This document shows, one piece after another, positions 35,819-45,036 of a stretch of DNA of 64,000 bases. The notes below the pieces were generated by a model. It did no database searches. It saw only the letters and a program-made list of their open reading frames with translations, and was not told the DNA's origin. The stretch is from Pseudomonadota bacterium (lineage in GTDB: Bacteria; Chloroflexota; UBA5177; JAJPKF01). The stretch's first letter is position 1; the number at the start of each line of letters is the position of its first letter. Location of the stretch: NCBI GenBank assembly GCA_021323865.1, contig JAJPKF010000018.1, forward strand, positions 248,001-312,000, in the 5' to 3' direction. The position numbers were made by a program, and so were the translations under genes.

Positions 35819-36858
35819 CCGAGGATGGAACCCTCCTGCGCACCGAGGAGCTGAAGGTTCACTTCCCCATCCGAGGCGGTTTCTTTGGGCGGGTGCTCGG
35901 CTATGTCCATGCCGTGGACGGCGTGGACCTCGAGGTCAAGTCAGGTGAAACGCTCGGGCTCGTGGGCGAGAGCGGATGCGGCAAGACCACCTTGGGCCGG
36001 GCGCTGCTGCGGCTCGTGCCCGTCCGATCCGGGCGCATCATCGTCGGTGGGCGGGACATTACAAAGTTGGGGCCGAGACAGATGCGTCCGGTGCGTCGGG
36101 AGATGCAGATGATCTTCCAAGACCCCTTCGGCTCTCTTGACCCGCGGATGACGGTCGACAAGATCATATCCGAGCCGCTCGAAAATTTTCCCGGCGCCAT
36201 TGCGGGACGGGACGACCTGGGCAAAGACGGCGACAGTGGCCGGCGTTTGGGCCGCTCGGCCAGGGGCCGGCGGGCCATCGTTCAGGAGCTGTTGCAGACC
36301 GTCGGACTCTCGCCCGAGCACATCAACCGCTACCCACACGAGTTCAGCGGCGGCCAGCGTCAGCGCATCGGCATCGCCCGAGCGCTCGCTCTTCGGCCCA
36401 ATCTCGTGGTCGCCGACGAACCGGTGTCGGCGCTCGACGTGTCCATCCAAGCGCAGATCCTCAACCTCATGGAAGAGCTGCAGCAGAAATTCCAGCTCAC
36501 GTATCTCTTCATCGCCCACAATCTCAGCGTCGTACGCCACATCAGCGACCGCGTGGCAGTGATGTACTTGGGGCGCATCGTCGAGATTGCCGATAGCGAG
36601 GATCTGTACCGGAACCCCCTGCATCCGTACACGCAAGCCTTGATGTCCGCCATTCCGGCGCCGGATCCGAAGACGGAGAGACAGAAGCGGCGGATCATCC
36701 TCCAGGGAGATGTGCCCAGCCCTGTCAATCCGCCCAGCGGCTGTCCCTTTCATCCACGCTGTTTCAAGGCTCGCGACATCTGCTCCCAGGTGACACCTCC
36801 GCTCGAGGCCAAGGAGCCGGGACATCTGGCCGCCTGCCACTTCCCCGGCCCGCCCTAA
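35815..36858 (+). CDS. ABC transporter ATP-binding protein, DppF/OppF type
   Basis: The 347-residue partner ATPase has Walker A GESGCGKT at 51-58, [14 protein letters not shown], signature [26 protein letters not shown] and [12 protein letters not shown]. The oligo_HPY tail includes [20 protein letters not shown]. An insert of about 30 residues before the signature (rich in Gly, Arg and Asp, around [12 protein letters not shown]) is longer than in most OppF proteins. GTG 35815 gives the usual 4-bp overlap with the preceding ATPase. An in-frame start 30 bp earlier is less likely. Confidence 0.95.
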   Translation: MTEDGTLLRTEELKVHFPIRGGFFGRVLGYVHAVDGVDLEVKSGETLGLVGESGCGKTTLGRALLRLVPVRSGRIIVGGRDITKLGPRQMRPVRREMQMIFQDPFGSLDPRMTVDKIISEPLENFPGAIAGRDDLGKDGDSGRRLGRSARGRRAIVQELLQTVGLSPEHINRYPHEFSGGQRQRIGIARALALRPNLVVADEPVSALDVSIQAQILNLMEELQQKFQLTYLFIAHNLSVVRHISDRVAVMYLGRIVEIADSEDLYRNPLHPYTQALMSAIPAPDPKTERQKRRIILQGDVPSPVNPPSGCPFHPRCFKARDICSQVTPPLEAKEPGHLAACHFPGPP

Positions 36859-36861
36859 CGG

Positions 36862-37275
36862 ATGATCCAGGTTCGCTCGACCGGCTGCGGCCGGGTTCTA
36901 GGGCTCGGCCTGGTGCTGGTCGGAGTGATCGTCTTGCTGGTGCACTATCACGTCGTGCCGACCAAGGTGGGCCGTTGGTGGCCGGTCATCATCATTGCTC
37001 TCGGAGTCGCACTCCTGGTTCGCCACTACTGGCAGCTTCTGTCGCGGCGACGACCCGCGGCGATCGTGGACCCCAGCTCGCCGTTCCCTGTCTTTCCTCG
37101 CCCACGGAGCTATGCTCCTCCCGGCTTCGCCTTGGTGGTCATTGCGGTCGGCATCTACCTCTTGCTGGATAGCCTCCACTACGTGACCTTGGGGGTCGCT
37201 CTCGCCATCCTGTTCATCTTGTTGGGGGCGGCAGTGCTCTCGGGAAGCGTTCGAGCGTCACTCCGGAGGCGGTAG
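36862..37275 (+). CDS. Small membrane protein, DUF5668/LiaF-like transmembrane domain
   Basis: The 137-residue protein has two similar halves, each with two hydrophobic helices around short turns: RVLGLGLVLVGVIVLLVHY with WWPVIIIALGVALLV, and GFALVVIAVGIYLLLDS with LGVALAILFILLGAAVL. The G-x-x-L-I-x-x-G and WWPVIII elements are typical of the DUF5668 / LiaI-LiaF N-terminal domain. A proline-rich loop joins the halves. It has no cell-wall-stress partner nearby and starts three bases after oppF, so it is co-transcribed with the transporter. Function unknown. Confidence 0.7.
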   Translation: MIQVRSTGCGRVLGLGLVLVGVIVLLVHYHVVPTKVGRWWPVIIIALGVALLVRHYWQLLSRRRPAAIVDPSSPFPVFPRPRSYAPPGFALVVIAVGIYLLLDSLHYVTLGVALAILFILLGAAVLSGSVRASLRRR

Positions 37276-37317
37276 CCCGGAATTGGGGCTGCCGCCGACC
37301 GTCGCCCGCTCCGTAGA

Positions 37318-38466
37318 ATGACGGGCAGACGTGACATTCGGGGTGAAGTGTTGGGCGTGACGTTTCCGGCCATTCGCCGGCCGCCGGGTTCCGTGGTGGT
37401 GGGTATGAGTGGCGGCGTGGACAGCTCTGTGACCGCCGCGGTCCTCAAGCACGCCGGTTTTGACGTCATCGGACTCACTATGCAGATCTGGCATCGATCA
37501 TCGGCAGGTCAAGAGGAAAGTGCCAGCGCCGGCTGCTGCACCATAGACGCCGTCGACGATGCTCGGCGCGTGGCCCACGTGCTCGACATTCCCTACTATG
37601 TGCCCAACTTCCGGCAGCCATTCAGTGCCGTGGTGAACGACTTCGCCGCCGAATATGCGGCGGGCAGGACCCCCAACCCCTGCGTGCGCTGCAACCAATT
37701 TGTCCGCTTCGATGGTCTGATCGGCAAGGCCGACGACCTGGGAGCCGACTACGTGGCGACTGGTCACTACGCGCGCATTGAGTTCGATCGCAATCGCGAG
37801 GAATACGTGTTGCGCAAGGCGGTGGATCCCGAGAAGGATCAGTCGTACGTGCTGCACACGCTCCAACAGCATCATCTGGCTCGGCTGTTGACACCGTTGG
37901 GGGACCTGACCAAGCCTGAGACGCGGGAGCTGGCGGCAGCGTTTGGGCTGCCCGTTGCCGCGAAACCCGATAGTCAGGAGATCTGCTTCGTGGCCGGCGG
38001 CAACTATCGACGGTTCCTCCATGAGGTGGCGGGATTGGACGGTGAGCCGGGGGACATTGTCGATTTTGGGGGCTCCGTCTTGGGTCGCCATCAGGGAGTT
38101 CACGCCTATACGGTGGGCCAGCGCAAGGGGCTCGGAATCGGCTCAGATGCGGCCCTCTACGTCCTAGAGATCCGTCCCGAAACCAATCAGGTCGTGGTCG
38201 GACGCCGTGAGGAAGCATTCCGACAGACCTTGCGTTGTGAGCGGCTGAGCTTCACCGGCAGCCTGGACCGAGGAACATTTGAGGCCGACGTGCGCCTGCG
38301 CTCCCACGGACCGGAGACGCCAGGCACCGTGGAGCTAGACGGTGACGCCGCCCAAATTTCGCTTCATGAACCTGCCTGGGCCGTTGCGCCGGGTCAGCTG
38401 GCCGTGTTCTATGACGGGGATCGCGTGATCGGTGGCGGGACGATTACGAGGCTGCCTGCAGCGTGA
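37318..38466 (+). CDS. mnmA: tRNA-specific 2-thiouridylase MnmA
   Basis: MnmA thiolates U34 of tRNAs for Lys, Glu and Gln, using sulfur relayed from a cysteine desulfurase. The PP-loop SGGVDSS is at residues 31-37. The catalytic cysteine pair is C122 (in GRTPNPCVRCNQ) and C223 (in SQEICFVAGG). ATGHYARIEF and YTVGQRKGLGI are also standard. ATG 37318 overlaps a TAGAAT sequence, so a later GTG (37348 or 37357) cannot be excluded. The stop overlaps the next gene's GTG as GTGA. Confidence 0.95.
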   Translation: MTGRRDIRGEVLGVTFPAIRRPPGSVVVGMSGGVDSSVTAAVLKHAGFDVIGLTMQIWHRSSAGQEESASAGCCTIDAVDDARRVAHVLDIPYYVPNFRQPFSAVVNDFAAEYAAGRTPNPCVRCNQFVRFDGLIGKADDLGADYVATGHYARIEFDRNREEYVLRKAVDPEKDQSYVLHTLQQHHLARLLTPLGDLTKPETRELAAAFGLPVAAKPDSQEICFVAGGNYRRFLHEVAGLDGEPGDIVDFGGSVLGRHQGVHAYTVGQRKGLGIGSDAALYVLEIRPETNQVVVGRREEAFRQTLRCERLSFTGSLDRGTFEADVRLRSHGPETPGTVELDGDAAQISLHEPAWAVAPGQLAVFYDGDRVIGGGTITRLPAA

Positions 38467-39536
38467 GCCTAGCGACCCAACGGCGGCAGCTGGCGGTCGC
38501 CCTGCCTCGACCATCAGTGCGGGGAGTGAGCCTCTCCGCATTGCCCGTCCTGGTGGTTGGATCCGCCGTGGCCGGCTCACTCTACGGAACGGTGGCGATC
38601 CCGGGACAATCAGTGCTATTGATCCTGCTTCAACAGCTGGGCTGGCCGGGCATCCAGCACTTCCCCGCCTGGGAAGTGAGCATCGTCTGGCAGACTCGCT
38701 TTCCCGAGGTCGTCACAGCGCTCCTCGTGGGCGGGGCGCTCGCAACGGCCGGAGCGCTCTTTCAGGCGATTCTCCGCAACCCACTTGCCGATCCATTTGT
38801 CATCGGGACCGCCTCGGGCGCCTCGCTGGGTGTTGCTATTGCCACCGTCACCTCCTTTACGGCGATATGGATGGGGTTCGGCGCCATGCAGCTCTTTGCC
38901 TTTGGGGGCGCCGTCCTCGCCGTGGCTCTCGTCTACGGACTTGGAAGGGTGGGAGGTCGCACTCCCACCGTGACCCTCCTGCTTGCCGGATTCGCCGTGA
39001 GCACGCTCATGATTGCGGCCATGTGGCTGGTGGCATACGAAGGCGGCGGTAGTCAGCGCCTTCTGAGCTGGACAATGGGGAGCCTGGCCGCGTCGAGCTG
39101 GTCGCAGCTGGGGATCGTCGGCCCGCTGTTGATTCTGTCTGCCGGATTGACCCTGCTCTTCACCCGAGACCTCAACGCGATGCTCCTGGGCGAAGCACAG
39201 GCGGCTCACCTTGGAGTTGAGACAGAGCGGGTCAAGCTCCTGATCCTGGGCATTGCCACGCTTCTCACGGCGCTTGCCGTCTCGCTCAGCGGCATCATTG
39301 GTTTTGTGGGCTTGGTGGTGCCCCACGTAGGACGACTCATCTACGGATCGGACCACCGACTGCTCTTGCCGGCCAGCATCTGCCTGGGCGGCATCTACCT
39401 GACGCTTGCCGACCTCGGAGCGCGGACACTGCAGGCGGGCGGCGGGGAGCTGCCACTGGGCATCCTCACAGCGTTCATCGGCGCTCCCTTCTTCCTGTTT
39501 CTGCTGCGTCGGAGTGGGGATGCCTACCGCTTCTGA
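38463..39536 (+). CDS. FecCD/BtuC-type ABC transporter permease
   Basis: The 357-residue protein is a ten-helix importer permease of the iron-siderophore/cobalamin family. It has WQTRFPEVVTALLVGGALATAGALFQ, cut here to its RFPEVVTALLVGG core, followed by NPLADPFVIGTASGASLG, and the conserved GIIGFVGLVVPHVGRLIYGSDHR near the end (core GFVGLVVPHVGR). LPLGILTAFIGAPFFLFLL is the usual terminus. It overlaps mnmA by four bases and the ATPase gene by 17. No binding protein is adjacent. The substrate (heme, siderophore or cobalamin) cannot be told. Confidence 0.93.
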   Translation: MSLATQRRQLAVALPRPSVRGVSLSALPVLVVGSAVAGSLYGTVAIPGQSVLLILLQQLGWPGIQHFPAWEVSIVWQTRFPEVVTALLVGGALATAGALFQAILRNPLADPFVIGTASGASLGVAIATVTSFTAIWMGFGAMQLFAFGGAVLAVALVYGLGRVGGRTPTVTLLLAGFAVSTLMIAAMWLVAYEGGGSQRLLSWTMGSLAASSWSQLGIVGPLLILSAGLTLLFTRDLNAMLLGEAQAAHLGVETERVKLLILGIATLLTALAVSLSGIIGFVGLVVPHVGRLIYGSDHRLLLPASICLGGIYLTLADLGARTLQAGGGELPLGILTAFIGAPFFLFLLRRSGDAYRF

Positions 39537-40356
39537 ACGGCTAAGGGCCGAGGAGGTCAGCGTGGCCTATTCCGGGCGACAGGTGGTGACGTCCGTCTCG
39601 TTTGATGTAGGCCCCGGCGAATCAGTGGCCGTGGTGGGCCCGAACGGCGCCGGGAAATCGACGTTGCTGGGTGCCGTGACCGGGGTTCTGCATCCATCGG
39701 CCGGTCGCGTTTGGCTTGGCAGCCACCGAGTCGACTGTCTGTCGCGAAGAGAGATTGCCCGTCGAATCGCGGTTGTTCCGCAGGGCCTGTCGGTGGGCTT
39801 CGGGCTGACTGTCGGGCAAATGGTCATGCTGGGTCGGACGGCCCGTCTCTCAACGCTGGGCGTGCCAACCCGCCACGATCGTGAGGCGGTCGAGGTGGCC
39901 ATGGAGGACACGGAAACAAGCACGCTCGCCGGCCGGCCCGTGTCTACTCTCAGCGGTGGAGAGGCGCAGCGAGTGATCCTGGCCATGGCGCTGGCCCAAG
40001 AAACGCCGTATCTGGTCATGGATGAGCCGACTGCCCATCTCGACCTTGGCCAGCAATGGCGCTTCATGAGACGGCTCATGGAGCTTCGGCGGGATCGCGG
40101 TGTGGGCATTCTTGCCTCACTGCATGATCTATCGCTGGCGGGCTCGAGCTTCGACCGCGTGATCCTGCTTTCCGAGGGGCGCTTGGTGGCGAGCGGCTCA
40201 CCTGCCGAGGTGCTCACAGACACCAGTGTGAGCGTGGCCTTTGGGGCCCCCGTGATGGTGACGAAGTCCGCCGCCGGTGTTCGGGTGGTCCCGCAGCCGG
40301 TCAGCGTGACAGGTAGTGTTGAGGAAATGTGGCGAATGGAGGACTTCAGGCTTTGA
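39520..40356 (+). CDS. ABC transporter ATP-binding protein, FecE/BtuD type
   Basis: The 278-residue ATPase pairs with the preceding permease. Walker A is GPNGAGKST, followed by VVPQGLSVGFGLTVGQMVMLGR, a Q-loop typical of iron/cobalamin importers (seen as VPQ and LTVGQMVMLGR). Signature LSGGEAQRVILAMALAQ and Walker B YLVMDEPTAHLD are clear, with the H-switch in LASLHDLSLAG. ATG 39520 was chosen because it directly precedes the domain. The TGA overlaps the TTG of the peptidase gene. Confidence 0.94.
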   Translation: MPTASERLRAEEVSVAYSGRQVVTSVSFDVGPGESVAVVGPNGAGKSTLLGAVTGVLHPSAGRVWLGSHRVDCLSRREIARRIAVVPQGLSVGFGLTVGQMVMLGRTARLSTLGVPTRHDREAVEVAMEDTETSTLAGRPVSTLSGGEAQRVILAMALAQETPYLVMDEPTAHLDLGQQWRFMRRLMELRRDRGVGILASLHDLSLAGSSFDRVILLSEGRLVASGSPAEVLTDTSVSVAFGAPVMVTKSAAGVRVVPQPVSVTGSVEEMWRMEDFRL

Positions 40357-42308
40357 CCGAGAAGCGCAAGGTGGCAATCGACGATCTCTACGAGATCATC
40401 GTGGTTGGCGACGCTCAGATCAGTCCAGACGGCGAGCGGGTCGCCTTTCTCCACAAGCGGATCGTCCGCGAGAAGGACGAGTACGATACGTGCGTCTGGA
40501 TCTGGCAGGGCGGCAGCTGCCGCCCATACACCGCCGGCCCCAAGGATTCGTCGCCGCGCTGGGCGCCTGACGGGTCAGGTCTGGCATTTCTTTCCAAACG
40601 GGGAAAGAAGGTCCAGCTGTTTCTCCTCCCGGCGTCAGGAGGCGAAGCGACGCCCATCACTCCCGAGGATGTCGAGGTCTCGGGATTCGTCTGGTCGCCT
40701 CAGTCGGACCGAATCGCCTTCGTCGGTTCCATCTCCACAGACGACGAAGAGCAGCAGCACAACGATGGCGAAAAGCCCGACGAGGACAAGAAGAAGCCCA
40801 CGAAGATCATCGAGCGGGTTGGGTTCAAGGCAGACGGCGTCGGCTTTGTGCACAACCGCCGTCAGCATCTCCACGTCGTCGACGTCGCCTCTGGGTCTGT
40901 GCGGCGGCTCACGGAAGGCGACTTCAATGCCGGCGCTCCTGCCTGGGCGCCCGATGGCAATCACATCGCCTTTGCTTCCAACCGGAACCCGGATTGGGAT
41001 AACGAAATCGACACACAGGTTTGGCAGGTGGCGGCGAGCGGCGGTGAACCTCGCCGCATTACTTCCGAGCGCGGCACCTGGGGACGCCCTGTCTATAGCC
41101 CGGACGGGCAGTACATAGCCTTTCCGGGCGAGCGGCTGTTCGATGACCAGCCGGCCACCGGTTTCACGCATCTGTGGCGCGTCGACCGACAAGGCCGGGG
41201 CTTGATTGACCTGCTGGAAGGCGACGACATTGAGCTGGGCAATGTAGTGCTGAGTGACTGCAAGATCGAAGCGGACCAGCGTCTCCTGTGGAACGAACGA
41301 GGGATCTGGTTTCTCGTCACTCGTGCCGGCTCCGGCCAGATCTGTCGGTGGGACGGGCAGCTGCATGAGGAGACTCGTGGCGAGGAGGATGTCCGGGACT
41401 TCTCAATCGCCGGCGACGCCATCGCGTACACCCGTTCTACGTTGACGTCTCCGGCCGAGATCATGGTTCGGCGCGGCCGCCGGAAGGCCGAGCAGATCAC
41501 CCATCTCAACGATGCCCTCATGGATAAGTTGGAGCTATCTCCTCCCGAGAAGATTCGGTTTTCGGGCTCCGATGGCGAGCACATCGAAGGTTGGGTCATG
41601 AGGCCCGTGGGCGCCGGCGTCGGGAAGCACCCGCTGATCCTGTATATCCATGGCGGCCCTCAGATGGCCTATGGCAACTCCTTCTTCCACGAGATGCAGC
41701 TCCTGGCCTCCGAGGGGATCGGAGTGATGCTGATCAACCCGCATGGGAGCGCCTCCCATGGAAAGGCCTTCGAAACGTCGATTCATGGCGACTGGGGTAA
41801 CCGGGACTTCCAGGATGTCATGGCGGCAGCCGACTTCGCTGCTGCCCTCGACTGGGTTGACGATAAGCGGATGGCCATCGGCGGGGGCAGCTATGGCGGT
41901 TACATGACCAGCTGGACGATCGGCCATACGGACCGCTTTGCGGCCGCGGTCGTCGAGCGTTCCTTGGTCAATATGCTGAGTTTCGTGGGAACGACTGACA
42001 TTCCGAACTGGTGGCCACATGCCTGGCGCACCACCATCGAAACGGATGCCATGAAGCTTTGGAAGATGTCGCCGATTGCCTATCTCGGAGACATGCACAC
42101 CCCCACACTTGTCATCCACAGTGAGAACGATCACCGCTGCCCTGTCGAACAGGGTGAGCAGATCTTTTCCGGTTTGCGGCGTCGCGGTGTGCAAACGAGA
42201 TTTATCCGCTTCCCGGACGAGAGTCACGGGCTTTCCAGAGGCGGCAAGCCCTCCCGGCGGGTTGAGCGGTTGCAAGAGATTCTGTCCTGGCTGCACCGCT
42301 ACGCATAG
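40353..42308 (+). CDS. S9-family (acyl-aminoacyl/prolyl oligopeptidase) serine peptidase
   Basis: The 651-residue protein has an N-terminal beta-propeller with repeated D-G-x-x-(I/L)-A-F blades (SPDGERVAFL, APDGSGLAFLSKR, APDGNHIAFASNR, SPDGQYIAFPGE) and a C-terminal alpha/beta-hydrolase domain. The triad is visible as Ser513 in GGSYGG, Asp593 in SENDHRC and His625 in DESHGLSR. It cleaves short peptides, probably in the cytoplasm as there is no signal peptide. A Lys/Glu/Asp-rich loop (around residues 125-150) interrupts the propeller. TTG 40353 has GGAGG ten bases upstream and overlaps the ATPase stop. It fits peptide catabolism behind the Opp importer. Confidence 0.93.
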   Translation: MTEKRKVAIDDLYEIIVVGDAQISPDGERVAFLHKRIVREKDEYDTCVWIWQGGSCRPYTAGPKDSSPRWAPDGSGLAFLSKRGKKVQLFLLPASGGEATPITPEDVEVSGFVWSPQSDRIAFVGSISTDDEEQQHNDGEKPDEDKKKPTKIIERVGFKADGVGFVHNRRQHLHVVDVASGSVRRLTEGDFNAGAPAWAPDGNHIAFASNRNPDWDNEIDTQVWQVAASGGEPRRITSERGTWGRPVYSPDGQYIAFPGERLFDDQPATGFTHLWRVDRQGRGLIDLLEGDDIELGNVVLSDCKIEADQRLLWNERGIWFLVTRAGSGQICRWDGQLHEETRGEEDVRDFSIAGDAIAYTRSTLTSPAEIMVRRGRRKAEQITHLNDALMDKLELSPPEKIRFSGSDGEHIEGWVMRPVGAGVGKHPLILYIHGGPQMAYGNSFFHEMQLLASEGIGVMLINPHGSASHGKAFETSIHGDWGNRDFQDVMAAADFAAALDWVDDKRMAIGGGSYGGYMTSWTIGHTDRFAAAVVERSLVNMLSFVGTTDIPNWWPHAWRTTIETDAMKLWKMSPIAYLGDMHTPTLVIHSENDHRCPVEQGEQIFSGLRRRGVQTRFIRFPDESHGLSRGGKPSRRVERLQEILSWLHRYA

Positions 42309-42342
42309 TCAATCAGATAGAGGCGGTTGGAAGGACGGCCGC

Positions 42343-43113
42343 CTAGGAGGCGATGAAGACGCCCGAGTCCTTCGTAATTCGAATCCGCCCCTCAGATTCG
42401 ATTTCCGAACGCGCCCACGACTCAAACCGCTGGAGCGCGGCTTCATTGGGCTGGTGGGGATTCAGCAGTGATCGAACGTAGGCCACCAGGGGCTCGGCCT
42501 TGGTGATCAAGAGGGCGTCTGGGTAGCGCTCGAGCCGAATCTCAGGGAACCATTCACCGAGCTGAGCCCTGCCGGTCTCCAGTGTGAAGCTGGGCTCCGG
42601 CAGGGCCAATGCATGGCCCGCACCGATTGCGTCCAGAGCGTCCTGAAGCTCCTGCAGATGCCCGGCCCCGGTCGTCGATGCGAAGAGCACTCCCCCCGGT
42701 CTCAGAACCCGGCGAATCTCGGCGATCGCGCACTGGCGCTCGGGCACGTGATAAAGCATGTGGTTGGCGATCACCGCGTCGAATGTGTGGTCTGGGAACG
42801 GGATTGCGACGGCATCCACAGGTATGAATGCGAACGGCTCGTGCAGGTCCGCGAGGTTGCGGGAAGCGGTGGCTAACATGCCCTCGGAGGCGTCGGTGAG
42901 AGTCATCCGCCAGCCGCGGGGAATTCGTCCCTCGTTCACTCTCCACAATTCGCCGGTGCCGCACCCTAGCTCCAAGATGTGGGATGTATCGGGAATGACG
43001 AGGCGGTCAAATAGCCAATCGAACCAGGTTTGCGGATTGAGGCTGTATCGTCGATGGAGCTCGATCCGAGCATCGAGATTGGCGCTATCCGCGTACTGAC
43101 TGGGTGTGTTCAA
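42343..43113 (-). CDS. Class I SAM-dependent methyltransferase
   Basis: The 256-residue protein has the UbiE/Methyltransf_11 core: motif I ILELGCGTGELWRV, acidic end of strand two (MTLTDASEGML), FIPVDAVAIPFPDHTFDAV, NHMLYHVPER and VLRPGGVLFASTTG. The substrate is unknown. The N-terminus (DARIELHRRYSLNPQTWFDWLFD) resembles a group of small-molecule methyltransferases in actinobacteria and Chloroflexi. It lies 30 bp downstream of the cyclase gene on the same strand, so the two may be co-transcribed. Confidence 0.88.
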   Translation of the reverse strand: MNTPSQYADSANLDARIELHRRYSLNPQTWFDWLFDRLVIPDTSHILELGCGTGELWRVNEGRIPRGWRMTLTDASEGMLATASRNLADLHEPFAFIPVDAVAIPFPDHTFDAVIANHMLYHVPERQCAIAEIRRVLRPGGVLFASTTGAGHLQELQDALDAIGAGHALALPEPSFTLETGRAQLGEWFPEIRLERYPDALLITKAEPLVAYVRSLLNPHQPNEAALQRFESWARSEIESEGRIRITKDSGVFIAS

Positions 43114-43143
43114 GGCGAGCCAGATCTCAATATCAGCCGGTGC

Positions 43144-43902
43144 TCAATCGAGAAAGGCGACGATGCGACACATCGCCGCCTCGCCTCCCTGAAACCGCCA
43201 CGGAAATGCGCCCAGCCGGCAACGGCGTCCCAGAAGCGAGTCGATGTCTCCGCCTACGTTCTCGCAGTGGACGATGTCGTGGGGGAAGAGGTACGTGTGC
43301 ATGATCTGGATTCCGTCCGGGGGGAACACCTCGTCCAAGGGACGGCCCAGGTGCTGCTCGCATTCCGCAGCCAAGTCCGGCCGGATCCGACGGATGACCG
43401 TGTTCATGGGGTGGTCCGCAGAGCCACAATCGACGCCGAGCCAGCGGAGCTGCATGTCCAAGCACCACTTGGCAAACTCTCTGTTGGGTCCCGGGTGTTT
43501 GCAGAAGTAACGAACTTCATCGGCATTGACGCCCTGGTCGAATGCGTACCGGTGGTAGCCGGTGTGGATGATCAGAATGTCGCCCCGACGGACCTCGGCA
43601 CGGTCGGTGATGGTCTGCGGATTGTAGAGGTCGTAGTCGCCGACGGCATCGCTGATATCGACGATCACAGCCTCGCCGTAGAGGCGCTCCAACGGGAGGC
43701 TGGCCACGTCCTTGCCGCCGCTTACAAAATGCATCGGCGCGTCGATGTGCGTGCCCACGTGGAGCATGGTCTCGATGCGCTGGGCGTTCACTCGTTCGGT
43801 GCTGAGCTTCTTGGCCCATTGGACGATCGGGCTCGAATAGGTAGGCCAACCCGGCGTTAGGACGTTCCAGGGTTGGGAGAGATCGACCAGACTTTCAGGC
43901 AT
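43144..43902 (-). CDS. Cyclase family protein (kynurenine formamidase-like)
   Basis: The 252-residue protein belongs to the metal-dependent cyclase/formamidase family. The metal motif HVGTHIDAPMHF is near residues 47-58, preceded by VDLSQPWNVLTPGWP and followed by ILIIHTGYHRYAF and GVDCGSADHPMN. The last part has LFPHDIVHCENVGGDID. Members hydrolyse N-formylkynurenine, isatin or cyclic amides; which applies here is open. It is divergent from the glycan cluster and heads the pair with the methyltransferase. Confidence 0.87.
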   Translation of the reverse strand: MPESLVDLSQPWNVLTPGWPTYSSPIVQWAKKLSTERVNAQRIETMLHVGTHIDAPMHFVSGGKDVASLPLERLYGEAVIVDISDAVGDYDLYNPQTITDRAEVRRGDILIIHTGYHRYAFDQGVNADEVRYFCKHPGPNREFAKWCLDMQLRWLGVDCGSADHPMNTVIRRIRPDLAAECEQHLGRPLDEVFPPDGIQIMHTYLFPHDIVHCENVGGDIDSLLGRRCRLGAFPWRFQGGEAAMCRIVAFLD

Positions 43903-43941
43903 TTCGAACCCCCATGTTTCAAGCCTATCGAATCCCTTGAG

Positions 43942-43969
43942 TTGACATAAAACATAGACATCCTAGGAT
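43942..43969 (+). promoter_or_regulatory. Promoter of the glycan cluster, probably leaderless
   Basis: TTGACA (43942-43947) and TAGGAT (43964-43969) are separated by 16 bp. The ATG of the first gene is at 43978, only nine bases beyond the -10 box, so transcription would begin at or next to the start codon. No Shine-Dalgarno is present, which is consistent. Confidence 0.6.
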
Positions 43970-43977
43970 GGATTGAT

Positions 43978-45036
43978 ATGCGAGCGAGCGGAACCAAGAG
44001 CGCGAAGCGCATTCTCGTCATCCAGCTGGCGGACCTTGGCGATCTCGTGCTCGCTGCCCCGGCCATCCGTCAGCTTCGGCGTTCACATCCAGGTGCCCAC
44101 CTGTCCCTCTTGACCAAGCCCACCAATCGGGAGCTGGCAGACCAGCTCGCCGACGACGTCATCGTCGCGGACAAGCAGCTCTATGATTCCGTCATACGCT
44201 CACTGAGGCCGAGTGCGATGGCCTCGGTTGTTCGGCTGGTTGCCGGGCTTCGTCAAAGACGCTTTGACGAAGTCCTCGTCATGCACCATTTGGTCACGCG
44301 TTGGGGCACATTGAAGTTCATGGCGCTGACGCTGGCAGTGGGGGCTCCGGTTCGCCGGGGCCTCGACAACGGCCGGGGCTGGTTCTTGAACAGGCGGGTG
44401 CGAGACCGGGGATTCGGGGCCGCCGACGAGCAGGCGTACTGGACAGAGATGGCGGGTGGGGCGGATCCTTTCGGCTTTCAAGGGCTCGAGTCTTCATGTG
44501 TGGCGCAACCGGACCACGATTACGCCGTGATCCATCCTGGCTCGGGGAACTACAGTACCGCTCGCCGGTGGCCGGCCGATCACTTCCGGGTCGTGATGGA
44601 CGGGTTGTGGCGGCAGCACGGCCTGGCGTCGGTCCTGGTGGGCGGAGCAGAGGAGCAGAAGCTTTGTTCGGAGATCATTGCGAACCCACCGCCACATGCC
44701 CTAGATCTGTCCGGCGAGACCGACCTGAATGCCCTTGCCGGCCTGCTCCGTCGCGCGTCCCTGTTTGTGGGAAACGACGGTGGCGTGGCGCAGGTGGCCC
44801 AGGCGGTTGGGACACCCAGCGTTGTCATCTTTGGACCCACGAGCCCCAAGACCTGGATGAACCGTTCGAGTCACGCCCGGGCGGTGCGCATCGACCTCGC
44901 CTGCAGCCCGTGCATGTACCATCACTTCCAGCTGGGCACTCCTCCTGGGTGTGAAACCCGCGAGTGTTTGCTCCTCCTCTCGCCCGATCTCGTGTTGAGA
45001 GAGGTGAAGCAGATCCTCGAGCCGGTGCATGCCTGA
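43978..45036 (+). CDS. Glycosyltransferase family 9 (heptosyltransferase-like)
   Basis: The 352-residue GT-B protein resembles ADP-heptose:LPS heptosyltransferases. It has ILVIQLADLGDLVLAAPAIRQLR at the N-terminus (core QLADLGDLVLAAP), LTKPTNREL, the central VIHPGSGNYSTARRWPADHF and the donor region LFVGNDGGVAQVAQAVGTPS with VIFGPTSPKTW. In bacteria lacking LPS, GT9 members attach other sugars to surface glycans. It opens a cluster with WecG, a nucleotide-sugar dehydrogenase and WecA-like genes, and overlaps WecG by eight bases. Confidence 0.88.
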   Translation: MRASGTKSAKRILVIQLADLGDLVLAAPAIRQLRRSHPGAHLSLLTKPTNRELADQLADDVIVADKQLYDSVIRSLRPSAMASVVRLVAGLRQRRFDEVLVMHHLVTRWGTLKFMALTLAVGAPVRRGLDNGRGWFLNRRVRDRGFGAADEQAYWTEMAGGADPFGFQGLESSCVAQPDHDYAVIHPGSGNYSTARRWPADHFRVVMDGLWRQHGLASVLVGGAEEQKLCSEIIANPPPHALDLSGETDLNALAGLLRRASLFVGNDGGVAQVAQAVGTPSVVIFGPTSPKTWMNRSSHARAVRIDLACSPCMYHHFQLGTPPGCETRECLLLLSPDLVLREVKQILEPVHA

